Source of the DNA: Flavobacterium jejuense
GTDB taxonomy: Bacteria > Bacteroidota > Bacteroidia > Flavobacteriales > Flavobacteriaceae
Direction: 5' to 3'
Length of the DNA: 64,000 bases
NCBI RefSeq assembly: GCF_006491595.2
Contig: NZ_VEVQ02000001.1
Location: 124,001 to 188,000 of the forward strand
A model generated the notes under the pieces. That model was not told where the DNA came from and did not search any database. It worked only from the letters and a program-made list of their open reading frames with translations. The position numbers were made by a program, and so were the translations under genes. Positions 7,655 through 17,536 of the stretch are shown here, piece after piece (position 1 is the stretch's first letter; each line of letters begins with the position of its first letter).

Positions 7655-7662
7655 TATATTTG
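7655..7662 (+). promoter_or_regulatory. Putative -7 box of the PUL regulator gene
   Basis: TATATTTG matches the Bacteroidota TAnnTTTG -7 consensus and lies 16 bases before the start codon. No clear TTG -33 box is present at the usual distance. The 12 bases TATATTTGATTA recur exactly at the candidate susC promoter (10646-10657). Confidence 0.5.
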
Positions 7663-7678
7663 ATTAGAAAATAATCTG

Positions 7679-10432
7679 ATGAAAAATACTTGCATTTTTA
7701 TATTTCTTATATTCTTTTTTGTATTAAAATTATTTGGTCAAGAGACGTTGCCTTTTGTTGAAAATTATTCAAAGCAGGATTATGCTGGTGATAATCAAGT
7801 TTGGAGTTTAACTCAAGGGAATGATAGTGCTATGTATTTTGCAAATAATAGCTTCTTGCTTCGTTTTGACGGTGTAAAATGGGAAAAATATACTTTGCCC
7901 AATAAATCCATAATTCGTTCTGTTTTTTCTTATGGTTCTAAGATTTATTCTGGTTCTTATAACGAATTTGGTTATTGGGAAAGGATTGAAGGTAAGATGA
8001 TTTATACATCACTTTCAGATCAAAAGAACTTTTTTGAAAATAATTCAAAAAGTGAAGAAATTTGGAAAATTTTTGAAGTGAACTCTAAAATCTATTTCCA
8101 ATCGTTTAATGAACTTTTTATTTATGACAATAAAACAATTATAAAAAAAGATTTTCCTTCTCAAATATCCTATTGTTTTATTGTAGATAATTTTGTTTAT
8201 GCTGCAACAGTAAGGAAAGGAATATATAAGTTTGAAAATGATTCTTTTGTAAAAATTAATGCTTATTCATTAATAGACAATAATATCATTTATGGAATTG
8301 AAAAATATAAGAATCAGTATTATTTTTTTACACAAAAGAATGGCGTTTTTGTAGAAAAAGAAGGTAGTGTTTTATCGGCATGGAATCATTCAATAAATGA
8401 AAAACTAAAATCTCAAATTATAATTTCGGCTACCATTTTTGAAAATAAAATGCTGATTGGCACAGCATTTAACGGTTTATACGTAATTGATTTAAAATCT
8501 AATGCGTATTACAATGTTAATCGGTCTAATGCATTAAGAAACAATTCAGTTTTAAGTGTTTTTGTTGATAAAGAAAAAAATATCTGGTTAGGTTTAGATA
8601 ATGGCATTTCATACCTCTTACAGAATTCACCTTATCAAGTTTTTTTAGATAATACAGGACAATTAGGAACCGTTTATAGTATTGCAAAATATAATAATGG
8701 ATACCTCTTAGCTACAAATCATGGTGTGTTTAAGGCTATTGATAACCAGTTGGAATTATTGCCTAATTCACAGGGTCAAGTTTGGAATATAACTAAAACT
8801 CAGCATCAATATGTAATAGGACATAATGAAGGTACTTTTACATATTCGGATACTAATGGTTATAAAAAGGTAAACGAATTAGTTGGTGGATGGGAAATGG
8901 TTAAGGATAACTATTCAAATGCTTATATTCAATCCAATTATATTGGTTTATATAAATTCTATAATACTGATTTTACTTCATCAAGAAAGTTAAATGAAAA
9001 AATGAAACCAGTTAAGGATTTCATTCAGTTGACTCCTTCTGTTTTTTTATTTACAGATGGTTATAGAGGGCTTTACAAATTGAAACTAAATGAGAAAGAC
9101 GACTCTTTTGAAAAAATTACTAATCTTACACAGCAAAACAGTATTTCAAATGATTATAGTGTTAAGCTTTTTAAATATAAAGGGACAGCTCTATTTTATA
9201 TAGACGACAATTGGTACTTTTTAGATACGGTAAACGATAAATTACTTCTTCATAAAGCATTTAATGATAATTTTAAAGATATTCAAGAAATTATTCCAAT
9301 TGATGATAGCAGCTTTATGGTTAATAAGGAAGGTATTCTATATATTATTAACCAATTTGAAGATACTTTTGTTTGGATGCCTATTCCTTCAGAGTATTAT
9401 AAAGGTAGGTTGATTAATAACGAGACAAAGATTTTTAATATTGATGAAAAGTATCTGTTAAATATGGATGATGGCTTTCTTCAAATAGATTCATTAAAAT
9501 ATAATTTTAAAAACCAAAGAATTAAGATTGAAGCTTATACTTCTCAAAATAAGTTGATTTATGAAAACGAATCTATTGCTTTTAAAGAACAATTATTGTT
9601 GTATGTTATTTCAGAATATTTTGGAAGTAAAAAAGCCACTTTGTTTTACAGTATTGATGATGAGAAAGTGAATGATATAGGAAATGGTATTTTAGAGTTT
9701 AAAAATTTATCTAGTGGACATCATATAATTAAAGTTTTTACTATTGATCAAGGTAGTTATAAAGAAGTAGCACTATTTAATTTTTCCGTTTTGAATCCTT
9801 GGTATTTTTCAATTTGGATGAAATTATGTTACCTCTTTCTAGTTGGTTTAGTATTCTTTTTATATTACAAATGGAATAAAATCAAATACACACAAAAAAT
9901 TAGACTAAAAGAAGAAGAACTTCGACATAAAAATGAGATTGATAGGTTGGAGATTGAAGCAGAAAATAAACTAAAACTGCAAGAATACGAAAAGCACATG
10001 CTTGAAAATCAGGTTCAAAGTAAGGCTAACGAATTGGCAGGAAAATCACTTTCTATAGTGAAACAAGCGGAATTAATTGAGAGTATTCAAAAAATATTGG
10101 ATTCAGAAACCTCTTCTGCTTCTCTGAGATCCAAAATTAGTAAAGCTATTAAGATTAATACGATTAATAAAAATGAATGGAAGTCATTCGAAGATAATTT
10201 GCTAAAAAGTAATGAAGATTTTGTTAAAAAGATTTCACACCAATACCATAACCTTACCTCTAAAGATATAAAACTGTGTATTTATTTAAAAATGAATTTA
10301 TCTTCTAAGGAAATTGCTCCACTAATGAATATTGGTTACCGAGGAGTGGAACTACATAGATATAGGCTTCGTAAAAAAATGGCTCTAGATTCTTCAGTTA
10401 ATCTTAATTTGTTTATGAATAATATATTATAG
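7679..10432 (+). CDS. Membrane-spanning sensor/HTH transcriptional regulator of the PUL
   Basis: The protein has 917 residues. A signal peptide or N-terminal anchor (1-20) precedes a periplasmic beta-propeller of two-component-regulator type with repeats such as NIWLGLDNGISYL. A Y_Y_Y-like Ig domain lies near 625-715. One transmembrane helix follows (LCYLFLVGLVFFLYYKW, near 730), then a charged coiled coil (745-800). The C-terminal LuxR-type HTH region holds LTSKDIKLCIYLKMNLSSKE. There is no histidine kinase domain, so it differs from hybrid two-component PUL regulators. It lies directly upstream of and in line with susC. The inference is that it senses a glycan fragment in the periplasm and activates the PUL. 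Confidence 0.88.
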   Translation: MKNTCIFIFLIFFFVLKLFGQETLPFVENYSKQDYAGDNQVWSLTQGNDSAMYFANNSFLLRFDGVKWEKYTLPNKSIIRSVFSYGSKIYSGSYNEFGYWERIEGKMIYTSLSDQKNFFENNSKSEEIWKIFEVNSKIYFQSFNELFIYDNKTIIKKDFPSQISYCFIVDNFVYAATVRKGIYKFENDSFVKINAYSLIDNNIIYGIEKYKNQYYFFTQKNGVFVEKEGSVLSAWNHSINEKLKSQIIISATIFENKMLIGTAFNGLYVIDLKSNAYYNVNRSNALRNNSVLSVFVDKEKNIWLGLDNGISYLLQNSPYQVFLDNTGQLGTVYSIAKYNNGYLLATNHGVFKAIDNQLELLPNSQGQVWNITKTQHQYVIGHNEGTFTYSDTNGYKKVNELVGGWEMVKDNYSNAYIQSNYIGLYKFYNTDFTSSRKLNEKMKPVKDFIQLTPSVFLFTDGYRGLYKLKLNEKDDSFEKITNLTQQNSISNDYSVKLFKYKGTALFYIDDNWYFLDTVNDKLLLHKAFNDNFKDIQEIIPIDDSSFMVNKEGILYIINQFEDTFVWMPIPSEYYKGRLINNETKIFNIDEKYLLNMDDGFLQIDSLKYNFKNQRIKIEAYTSQNKLIYENESIAFKEQLLLYVISEYFGSKKATLFYSIDDEKVNDIGNGILEFKNLSSGHHIIKVFTIDQGSYKEVALFNFSVLNPWYFSIWMKLCYLFLVGLVFFLYYKWNKIKYTQKIRLKEEELRHKNEIDRLEIEAENKLKLQEYEKHMLENQVQSKANELAGKSLSIVKQAELIESIQKILDSETSSASLRSKISKAIKINTINKNEWKSFEDNLLKSNEDFVKKISHQYHNLTSKDIKLCIYLKMNLSSKEIAPLMNIGYRGVELHRYRLRKKMALDSSVNLNLFMNNIL

Positions 10433-10487
10433 CGACTTTTTTTTTAGGAATTACATATTTTTTAAGAGGAAAGTATATCATATTATT

Positions 10488-10528
10488 ACACATCATTTAT
10501 ACATCATTTGTATGTTTAATTGATGTGT
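10488..10528 (+). terminator. Hairpin after the PUL regulator gene
   Basis: ACACATCA (10488-10495) and TGATGTGT (10521-10528) form the outer stem, with an inner ATACA/TGTAT stem in the loop. TTTTTATTT follows. It probably ends the regulator transcript and separates it from the susC promoter. Confidence 0.6.
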
Positions 10529-10645
10529 TTTTATTTAATTTTAATTGTATTAAATATCTGATTATTAAATATTTATGCTTTTTTAATTAATTTTTGATGT
10601 AGTATTGTAGTGCTAAAAAGTATAGTAATTATAACGTTGTAGCTG

Positions 10646-10653
10646 TATATTTG
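10646..10653 (+). promoter_or_regulatory. Putative -7 box of the susCD operon
   Basis: TATATTTG fits TAnnTTTG and lies 35 bases before the susC ATG. A -33 TTG at normal spacing is missing, which suits a promoter that needs an activator. The element with four further bases (ATTA) is identical to that before the regulator gene. Confidence 0.5.
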
Positions 10654-10688
10654 ATTAATTAACCTTAACAAAAAATTAATAATTCAAA

Positions 10689-13679
10689 ATGAGAAAATTT
10701 TATTCATTATTAATCATTTTAATTTTTTCATCTGTTTCTTATTCTCAAGATATAAATGGAACTATTAGGGATGAATTTGGTAATTCCTTGCCAGGTGTTA
10801 CCATACATACTTTACAGTCAAATAAATTTACAACATCAAATTTCGATGGAACTTTTAAGCTTCCTGGAAAAGTTGATGAAGAAGTTAAGTTTACAATGAT
10901 TGGAATGGAAGATTTAGTTTTAAATGCTTCTAAAGACATGAGTGTTGTTATGCTACAAAGTGTAACAGAATTAGAGGGAGTTGTTATGATTGGTTATGGT
11001 AGCCGAAAAAAAATAGACAATACTTCTTCAATTGTATCTTTAAATGCAGAAGATGTAAGTGAACGAAAAGTACAGAATGCTCTCCAAGCTGTTCAAGGAA
11101 AAGTAGCTGGTGTTACTATTAGTTCCAGTGATGCTCCAGGTTCACAACCTTCTGTATTGATTAGAGGTATCAATTCTATTGAAGGAGGACGTAGTCCTTT
11201 ATATATAGTTGATGGAATGCCAGTAGGTAATATTTCTAACATTAATACAAATGACATTGCAACTTTTGATGTTTTGAAAGATGCTTCATCATTAGCGATC
11301 TATGGAAATAGAGGAGCGAATGGAGTTATCATAATTACAACAAAACAGGGAAAGAGTGACACTATGAAAGTTAATGTAGAATCTAATGTTGGTGTTAGAA
11401 CTCCACTTAAATTAGTAAAAATGTCAGGTAGTAATAATTATGCTAGATATACTAATATAGCCTTAGGTACTATAACTTTTTCACAAGATCAACCAGTGAA
11501 TACCAATTGGTTTGATGAAATTACTCAAACTGGTGTTTACACACAAAATAATATTTCTTTAAGTGGCTCTACAAAAAGTGTGAATTATATGTTTAGTGGT
11601 GGGTTTTATGATGAAGATGCTATTTTAAATGGACAAGATTATAGTAGAGTCACTCTTCGTAATAATAATAAATTTAAATTTAATGATAACATTTCATTAA
11701 AACAGTTTATAAATGTTGGAATTGTGCATAATACTCCAAAACCATTTGGAGCTTTTACAGCTGCTTATAAACAATCACCAGCAGTTCCTGTTCGTTTTCC
11801 AAATGGACAATATGGAGTTCCTTTTGTAGGAAATGATGGTTTTGTAGGACAAATAGGTTCTTCTTTTAATAATGTTGCAAATCCTGTAGCTATGTTGGAT
11901 TTTCGTAATGAAAAACAGCGTAACATTAATTTGCTAGGAGGATTAGATTTTGAAGTTAAATTATATAAAGATTTGCAATTTAATTCTGTTTTTGGTTTAG
12001 AATATAACACTTTTAAATCCTATAATTTTGTAGATTCTAAAAATATCTGGTTAGCAGCAGATCCAAATAGGACGGAAGCTCAATATTTAGCATTTGATCC
12101 AGCTTATCCTCTCAACGAGTTATATAAAAACAATAATAGTAGTTATAATTATAATTGGTCCAACTTTGTTACTTATAATCATGTTTTTGCAGAGAAGCAT
12201 GATGTTGAAGTCACAATGGGTATCGAAACCGTTTATTATGATGGATTAGCTACTACAAATGTTAAATATAGAGATGTACCATCTAATAGCAACTATTGGT
12301 ATTATAATTTTTCTACTTCAAATGCAAGTAACACAATAGTTGATGGTAAAACAAATGCTTCAAAGTTATTGTCTTATTTTGGACGTGTTCAGTATAAATT
12401 TAATGATAAATATTTACTAACAGGTACAGTAAGAAGAGATGGCTCTTCTAAGTTTCAACAAGATTATCGTTGGGGAACATTTCCTTCTGTTGGTTTAGGT
12501 TGGATTATTACTAAAGAAAGTTTTCTAGAAGATAATAAAGTTATTAATTTCTTAAAATTAAGAGGTTCTTGGGGAAAATTAGGAAATCAAAGTGTTCCTT
12601 TAAATACTCTACCTTTTGCAACAGGACTTACATATCCATTTGATAGTTCCAGTTTAAGTTCGGGTACAACAGTAGAAAGTATTGTTGATCCAACCTTATC
12701 TTGGGAAGTAATTGAAGAATTATCTGGTGGTGTAGATTTTGAATTATTAGATAGAAGATTAAAAGGGTCTTTTGATGTTTATAAAAAAGATACTGACAAT
12801 ATGATAGTTCCATTAGCCCCTTATTTAACAGCTGGAACTGCAAATAGTACATATGCTTCTGTAGGTGCGGTTTCAAATAAAGGATATGAAATTTCACTAC
12901 GTTGGGACGATAAGATTAATGATAATTTGTCTTATTGGATAGGAGGAAATTTTTCTCAAAATAAAAATACATTAGAACGTTTGAATGAAAATGTTATTGC
13001 ACAAACTGGAGGTGGTTTAGGAAATGGACAGTATACTAAAGAAATTAATAAAGATGCTATTGGTAAACCTTTAGGAAGTTTTTTCTTATGGGATCATGCA
13101 GGATTTGATGCTAATGGAGATATGACTTTTTATAACCGAGATGGAGAAGTTGTTTCTCAAAGTGCTTTAACTAATGCAGATAGGAAGTTTGTAGGGTCAG
13201 TTATTCCAAAATCAATTTATGGGCTTACTATAGGAGTTAAATATAGAAGTTTTGATTTGTCAGTGGATGCATATGGTACTGCAGGTTCAAAAGTGTATAA
13301 TGGTAAAAAGGCACAGCGTTTTGCAGGAGAAAATATTGAATATGATTTAGCTACTGATTATTGGACACCAACGAATATGAATGCGGCTAATCCAGCTCCA
13401 TTTAATGCGGTTCCTATTGCATCTACTTATTATTTAGAATCAGGTGATTTCTTAAGGATAAATAATATTACTTTTGGTTATACTTTACCAAAACTTTCAA
13501 AGTATGTTACTTCAGCAAGATTGTATGTGAATGCCATTAACCCTTTTATTATCCAAAAATTTTCAGGTTTTTCTCCTGAATTAAATAATGATGGTAATCC
13601 TTTCGGTATGCAAGGTATCGAAATTGATGCTTACCCAACATTACGATCATTAGTTTTTGGTATTAACTTAAATTTTTAA
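10689..13679 (+). CDS. susC: SusC-like TonB-dependent outer-membrane glycan transporter
   Basis: The protein has 996 residues. The signal peptide ends at about residue 20 (SSVSYSQ). A carboxypeptidase-D-regulatory-like domain follows (GTIRDEFGNSLPGVTIH, 24-40). The plug domain spans about 110-220, with ALQAVQGKVAGV, VLIRGINSIEGG and LYIVDGMPV. A 22-strand barrel is expected after that, and it ends in an aromatic residue (LVFGINLNF). It forms the outer-membrane import channel, with the SusD-like protein encoded 4 bases downstream as the lid. TonB/ExbBD energy must come from genes elsewhere. The name marks the family and does not imply starch as the substrate. Confidence 0.96.
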   Translation: MRKFYSLLIILIFSSVSYSQDINGTIRDEFGNSLPGVTIHTLQSNKFTTSNFDGTFKLPGKVDEEVKFTMIGMEDLVLNASKDMSVVMLQSVTELEGVVMIGYGSRKKIDNTSSIVSLNAEDVSERKVQNALQAVQGKVAGVTISSSDAPGSQPSVLIRGINSIEGGRSPLYIVDGMPVGNISNINTNDIATFDVLKDASSLAIYGNRGANGVIIITTKQGKSDTMKVNVESNVGVRTPLKLVKMSGSNNYARYTNIALGTITFSQDQPVNTNWFDEITQTGVYTQNNISLSGSTKSVNYMFSGGFYDEDAILNGQDYSRVTLRNNNKFKFNDNISLKQFINVGIVHNTPKPFGAFTAAYKQSPAVPVRFPNGQYGVPFVGNDGFVGQIGSSFNNVANPVAMLDFRNEKQRNINLLGGLDFEVKLYKDLQFNSVFGLEYNTFKSYNFVDSKNIWLAADPNRTEAQYLAFDPAYPLNELYKNNNSSYNYNWSNFVTYNHVFAEKHDVEVTMGIETVYYDGLATTNVKYRDVPSNSNYWYYNFSTSNASNTIVDGKTNASKLLSYFGRVQYKFNDKYLLTGTVRRDGSSKFQQDYRWGTFPSVGLGWIITKESFLEDNKVINFLKLRGSWGKLGNQSVPLNTLPFATGLTYPFDSSSLSSGTTVESIVDPTLSWEVIEELSGGVDFELLDRRLKGSFDVYKKDTDNMIVPLAPYLTAGTANSTYASVGAVSNKGYEISLRWDDKINDNLSYWIGGNFSQNKNTLERLNENVIAQTGGGLGNGQYTKEINKDAIGKPLGSFFLWDHAGFDANGDMTFYNRDGEVVSQSALTNADRKFVGSVIPKSIYGLTIGVKYRSFDLSVDAYGTAGSKVYNGKKAQRFAGENIEYDLATDYWTPTNMNAANPAPFNAVPIASTYYLESGDFLRINNITFGYTLPKLSKYVTSARLYVNAINPFIIQKFSGFSPELNNDGNPFGMQGIEIDAYPTLRSLVFGINLNF

Positions 13680-13683
13680 AACC

Positions 13684-15135
13684 ATGAAAAAGATATTTTA
13701 TTTTACTTTAACTATTTCTTCTCTATTGCTATTTTTGAGTTGTAGTGAAGACTATTTAGAAGAGAAACCTACAGAAAATATTTCCACTGCGGATTTAGAA
13801 TTACTTAACAATGATGCAGGAGCTAAAAGTTTTGTAACAGCTATTTATTCCAAGTTTTTAGATTTCAATATGAGTTCATTCTCTTGGATTGGAATGACAA
13901 GTATTGCTTCAGATGACGCAGATAAAGGTTCTTCTCCTGGTGATACTGGAACGGATAAAGATTTAATGGATGCTTTAACATATAATTCATCAAGTTTATC
14001 TATTAAAGAAGTTTATCAAGGAAATTATCAAGGTATTAATAGATGTAATCAGGCCTTATATTATATCCCTCAATTAAATAATGCTGATATAGCTCTGAGA
14101 GATAGATTAATAGGAGAAGCCAAATTTTTAAGAGCATTTATGTATTTTAATCTTGTTAGACTATATGGAGGTGTACCTCTTGTGGATCATATTCCAAATC
14201 CTTCTTCAGAAACTGATAAAGCAATGCAATTAACAAGAAGAACGAAAGAAGATGTATATGCTTTTATCGAACAAGATTTGTTAGCTGCAATAGATGTATT
14301 ACCAGAGAAGGGTGCTTATTCTGATGATGAAATAGGAAGAGCTTCAAGAGGAGCTGCATTAACATTACTAGCAAAAGTTGCTTTATATCAAGAGAAATGG
14401 AGTGAAGTATTAAGTTATACAGATCAAATTACAGGGTATTCTTTAACACCAAGTTATGCTGAAATTTTTAAAGTAAGTGGTGAGAATAATCAAGAGTCCA
14501 TTTTTGAAATTCAAGGTAAAACAACAAATCCTGCAAAAGGTATTCAAGGCTATTCTGCTACTCAAGGTGCTCGTGGTGCTGGAGGTTGGGGTTGGGGATT
14601 CAATACACCTTCAGAAAGCTTGCTTAATGCTTATGAGTCGGGTGATGAAAGAATGAATGCAACCATTATTTTTGCAGGAACAACATTGTATGACGGCCGA
14701 GTTGTACCAACAACAGTCGAGAATCCGAGATATAATTTTAAAGCTTATTCATCAGCAAATACTGATGCTTGGGAAACAGATATTAATATTAGATATTTAC
14801 GATTTTCTGAGGTTTTGTTAATGCGAGCAGAAGCTAAAAATGAATTAGGTCAAGATCCTTCAACGGAGTTGAACGCAGTTAGAAATAGAGCAGGATTAAT
14901 AAATTCAACTGCTTCTGGACAAGCAGCTTTAAGAGCTGCAATTTGGAAAGAAAGAAGAATAGAGTTTGCGATGGAGCATGATAGATGGTTTGATATTGTT
15001 CGCACAGGTCAAGCAGAAACAGCATTAGCTGCTCATGGTAAAACATTTATAGTTGGAAAACATGAGTTATTTCCGTTACCACAACAATTCATTAACGAAT
15101 CAGTTGGATATTCGATCCAAAACCCTAACTATTAA
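13684..15135 (+). CDS. susD: SusD-like surface glycan-binding lipoprotein
   Basis: The protein has 483 residues. A lipoprotein signal (LLLFLSCSED, lipidated Cys near 20) leads into a TPR-rich SusD/RagB fold. Typical segments are RLIGEAKFLRAFMYFNLVRLYGGVPLV in the first helical part, read here in pieces, and the C-terminal IWKERRIEFAMEHDRWFDIVR. It ends with the usual FPLPQQFINES and NPNY. It caps the SusC channel and binds the oligosaccharide at the cell surface. The 4-base gap to susC shows tight co-expression. Confidence 0.96.
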   Translation: MKKIFYFTLTISSLLLFLSCSEDYLEEKPTENISTADLELLNNDAGAKSFVTAIYSKFLDFNMSSFSWIGMTSIASDDADKGSSPGDTGTDKDLMDALTYNSSSLSIKEVYQGNYQGINRCNQALYYIPQLNNADIALRDRLIGEAKFLRAFMYFNLVRLYGGVPLVDHIPNPSSETDKAMQLTRRTKEDVYAFIEQDLLAAIDVLPEKGAYSDDEIGRASRGAALTLLAKVALYQEKWSEVLSYTDQITGYSLTPSYAEIFKVSGENNQESIFEIQGKTTNPAKGIQGYSATQGARGAGGWGWGFNTPSESLLNAYESGDERMNATIIFAGTTLYDGRVVPTTVENPRYNFKAYSSANTDAWETDINIRYLRFSEVLLMRAEAKNELGQDPSTELNAVRNRAGLINSTASGQAALRAAIWKERRIEFAMEHDRWFDIVRTGQAETALAAHGKTFIVGKHELFPLPQQFINESVGYSIQNPNY

Positions 15136-15190
15136 TTTGAATTGATCGATTAATAAAATCAGACAATTGTAAACTAAAAATTTAATACTA

Positions 15191-16084
15191 ATGAAAAAAA
15201 ATTTTAAATCAATTTTTATAATAGTAACTGCAATAAGTTTATTGATATCTAGTTGTAGTGAAGATTTAGATTCAAATGAACCTATACCTTTTGAACCCAT
15301 TGGAGGTTTTGAAAATTCAGATGAGATTAAACCTAATAATCTAATCGTAAAAATGTCTTTTGAAGATAATTTAATAGACCAAAAAGGAAATTTAAACAGC
15401 CCAACGGCTACAAATGTTGCTTATTCAACCGGAATGGTTGGTAAAGCTTATCAAGGTTCAGCAAATGCTTTTGCTACTTTTTCTGGAATAAACCCTAGTG
15501 TTTCTGGTTTGACAAGTATTACATCTTCAATGTGGATAAAAACGACTCAGCATACAGGTGGTGCTCAGTGTTTGTTTATGATACCTAAAACCTCAGATTT
15601 TTGGGGAAATATATTTGTATTGATTGAAGGTACAGATTTGTCATCAATGCAATTAAAAATTCATTTGCAAAAAGATGTTACTCCTAGTATTCCATGGTCT
15701 GGTCAATGGGTTGATCATGGAGGAAATAATCGTATTCCTGATATGTATAATACTTGGAAACATGTGGTATGGTCTTACAATGAAAACACCTCAAAATATA
15801 GTATTTATATAGATGGTAGTAAATTAACTATTCCAGATAGCATGACAAATCGTTATACAAATGATGTGGATTCAGGTGGAGTTCCTCTTGGAGCTTTATC
15901 AAGTTCCGATGTTCAAGGTTTTATTTTAGGAGGATTCCAACAACATATAGGTTCACCTTGGTCAGCTCCTGATGGATGGATGTTACCTTATACAGGTCAG
16001 ATTGATGAATTTAGAATGTATAATACTGCTTTGACAGACGACGAAGTACGTTCGTTATATCTTTTAGAAAAAGAAGGAAGATAA
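15191..16084 (+). CDS. LamG/concanavalin-like surface lipoprotein, candidate glycan-binding protein
   Basis: The protein has 297 residues. A lipoprotein signal (ISLLISSCSED) is followed by a short linker and then one LamG-type jelly-roll domain to the C-terminus. Recognisable pieces are LIVKMSFEDNLIDQKGN, MVGKAYQGSANAFATF, ITSSMWIKTT, SIYIDGSKL and TGQIDEFRMYNTALTDDE. No catalytic residues are obvious. Its place right after susD is where PULs usually encode surface glycan-binding proteins, so that is the likely role. A terminator-like hairpin follows it. Confidence 0.85.
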   Translation: MKKNFKSIFIIVTAISLLISSCSEDLDSNEPIPFEPIGGFENSDEIKPNNLIVKMSFEDNLIDQKGNLNSPTATNVAYSTGMVGKAYQGSANAFATFSGINPSVSGLTSITSSMWIKTTQHTGGAQCLFMIPKTSDFWGNIFVLIEGTDLSSMQLKIHLQKDVTPSIPWSGQWVDHGGNNRIPDMYNTWKHVVWSYNENTSKYSIYIDGSKLTIPDSMTNRYTNDVDSGGVPLGALSSSDVQGFILGGFQQHIGSPWSAPDGWMLPYTGQIDEFRMYNTALTDDEVRSLYLLEKEGR

Positions 16085-16100
16085 TTATTTACAAACTACT

Positions 16101-16128
16101 ACCTGATCTTCTTTATAAAAGATCAGGT
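16101..16128 (+). terminator. Intra-PUL hairpin after the susC-susD-lipoprotein unit
   Basis: ACCTGATCTT pairs perfectly with AAGATCAGGT, and the stem is followed by T-rich sequence (TTTACTACTTTTTT). No new promoter box is clear before the next gene. It is probably a partial terminator that lowers expression of the enzyme genes relative to the transport genes. Confidence 0.7.
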
Positions 16129-16146
16129 TTTACTACTTTTTTAAAA

Positions 16147-17535
16147 ATGAAGAATATCTTATTTTATAGCAAGCTTTTTACAATAGTTTATTTGTTTTCT
16201 TATGCATCTTGTTCAAATTCTAGCGATGCTACTACTTCAGAAGGTACTCCATTACCCACTGATACTATATCTTATACAGATGAGGAACTTTTAAATATAG
16301 TCCAAAATGATGCTTTTAAGTATTTTTGGAATTATGCAGAAGTAAATTCAAAATTAGCTAGAGAACGTTATCATACGGATGATAATTCTTTTGAATCTAA
16401 CAAAATTACGACAGGTGGTTCTGGTTTTGGATTAATGACAATACTTGTAGGAATCGACAGAAATTTTGTTTCTCGTTCAGAAGCTGTTTCTAGATTGACT
16501 ACAGCATTGGATTTTCTTGAAAACGCTGACCGATTTCACGGTGCATGGTCTCATTGGATAGATGGAAATACTGGAAATGTTATCCCATTTGGTGCTGATG
16601 ATGATGGTGGTGATTTAGTAGAAACCTCTTTTTTATGTCAAGGTTTAATTGCAGTTAGAGAATATTTTAAGAATGGAACTTTTGAAGAACAAGCATTAGC
16701 TCAGAAAGCAGATGATTTATGGAAAGGTGTAGAATGGGATTGGTATACTAGAGGAGAAGACGTTTTATATTGGCATTGGTCACCTAATTATGATTGGATT
16801 AAAAATTTTAAATTAGAAGGCTACAATGAGTGTTTGGTTACATATGTTATGGCTGCAGCATCACCCACACATCCCATTTCAGCAACAGCTTATCATCAAG
16901 GATGGGCAAGAAATGGAGCTATAGTTACTTCAGGAACAAAATACAATATTCCTCTAATCTTTAATCATAATGGAGCAACTGGAACTGTTGGCCCCATGTT
17001 TTGGGCTCATTATTCTTATTTAGGATTAGACCCAAGAGGATTAACAGATCAATATGCCAATTATTGGAATTTAAATAAAAATCATACCGATATTATATAT
17101 CAATATTGCATAAATAATCCTCAAGATTGGGTAGGATATAATGATAAATGTTGGGGGTTAACAGCGAGTTATACTAGAAATTCTGATGGAACAACTGGTT
17201 ATACTGCACATCAACCTAATAATGATAAGGGAGTTATAACTCCTACAGCTGCATTGTCTTCATTTCCGTATAAACCAGATGCTGCAATGCGTTTTCTTAG
17301 GTATTTATATGAAGAAAAGAAAAATAATTATGTTGGAGTAGCTGGACCATATGATGCTTTTTCTCCTCAATATAATTGGGTAACACCTCGTTATTTAGCT
17401 ATTGATCAAGGAACAATTGCTCCAATGATTGAAAATCATAGAACAGGCTTATTGTGGAATTTATTTATGCAAGCTCCGGAAATACAAGCAGGACTACAAT
17501 CTCTAGGCTTTTCATCAACTCAACATGGATTTTAA
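16147..17535 (+). CDS. GH144-type endo-beta-glucanase lipoprotein (glucoamylase-like family)
   Basis: The protein has 462 residues and a lipoprotein signal (FSYASCSNSS, Cys22). The body is an alpha/alpha-barrel of the Pfam 'Glycoamylase' family, with GSGFGLMTILVGIDRNFVSR, ENADRFHGAWSHWIDGNTG and GGDLVETSFLCQGLI. The C-terminal half contains YKPDAAMRFLRYLYEE and NWVTPRYLAIDQGTIAPMIEN. Characterised GH144 enzymes from Bacteroidota are endo-beta-1,2-glucanases, so that activity is my first guess, not proven by sequence. It is followed by the esterase-like gene after one base and co-occurs with a GH3 beta-glucosidase. Confidence 0.85.
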   Translation: MKNILFYSKLFTIVYLFSYASCSNSSDATTSEGTPLPTDTISYTDEELLNIVQNDAFKYFWNYAEVNSKLARERYHTDDNSFESNKITTGGSGFGLMTILVGIDRNFVSRSEAVSRLTTALDFLENADRFHGAWSHWIDGNTGNVIPFGADDDGGDLVETSFLCQGLIAVREYFKNGTFEEQALAQKADDLWKGVEWDWYTRGEDVLYWHWSPNYDWIKNFKLEGYNECLVTYVMAAASPTHPISATAYHQGWARNGAIVTSGTKYNIPLIFNHNGATGTVGPMFWAHYSYLGLDPRGLTDQYANYWNLNKNHTDIIYQYCINNPQDWVGYNDKCWGLTASYTRNSDGTTGYTAHQPNNDKGVITPTAALSSFPYKPDAAMRFLRYLYEEKKNNYVGVAGPYDAFSPQYNWVTPRYLAIDQGTIAPMIENHRTGLLWNLFMQAPEIQAGLQSLGFSSTQHGF

Positions 17536-17536
17536 T

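Noticed and set aside
7679..10432. PUL regulator as a hybrid two-component system
   Set aside because: No histidine kinase or receiver domain is visible between the transmembrane helix and the C-terminal HTH.
12628..12897. 89-residue minus-strand frame inside susC
   Set aside because: It is antisense to a well-conserved barrel region, with composition dictated by the susC codons.
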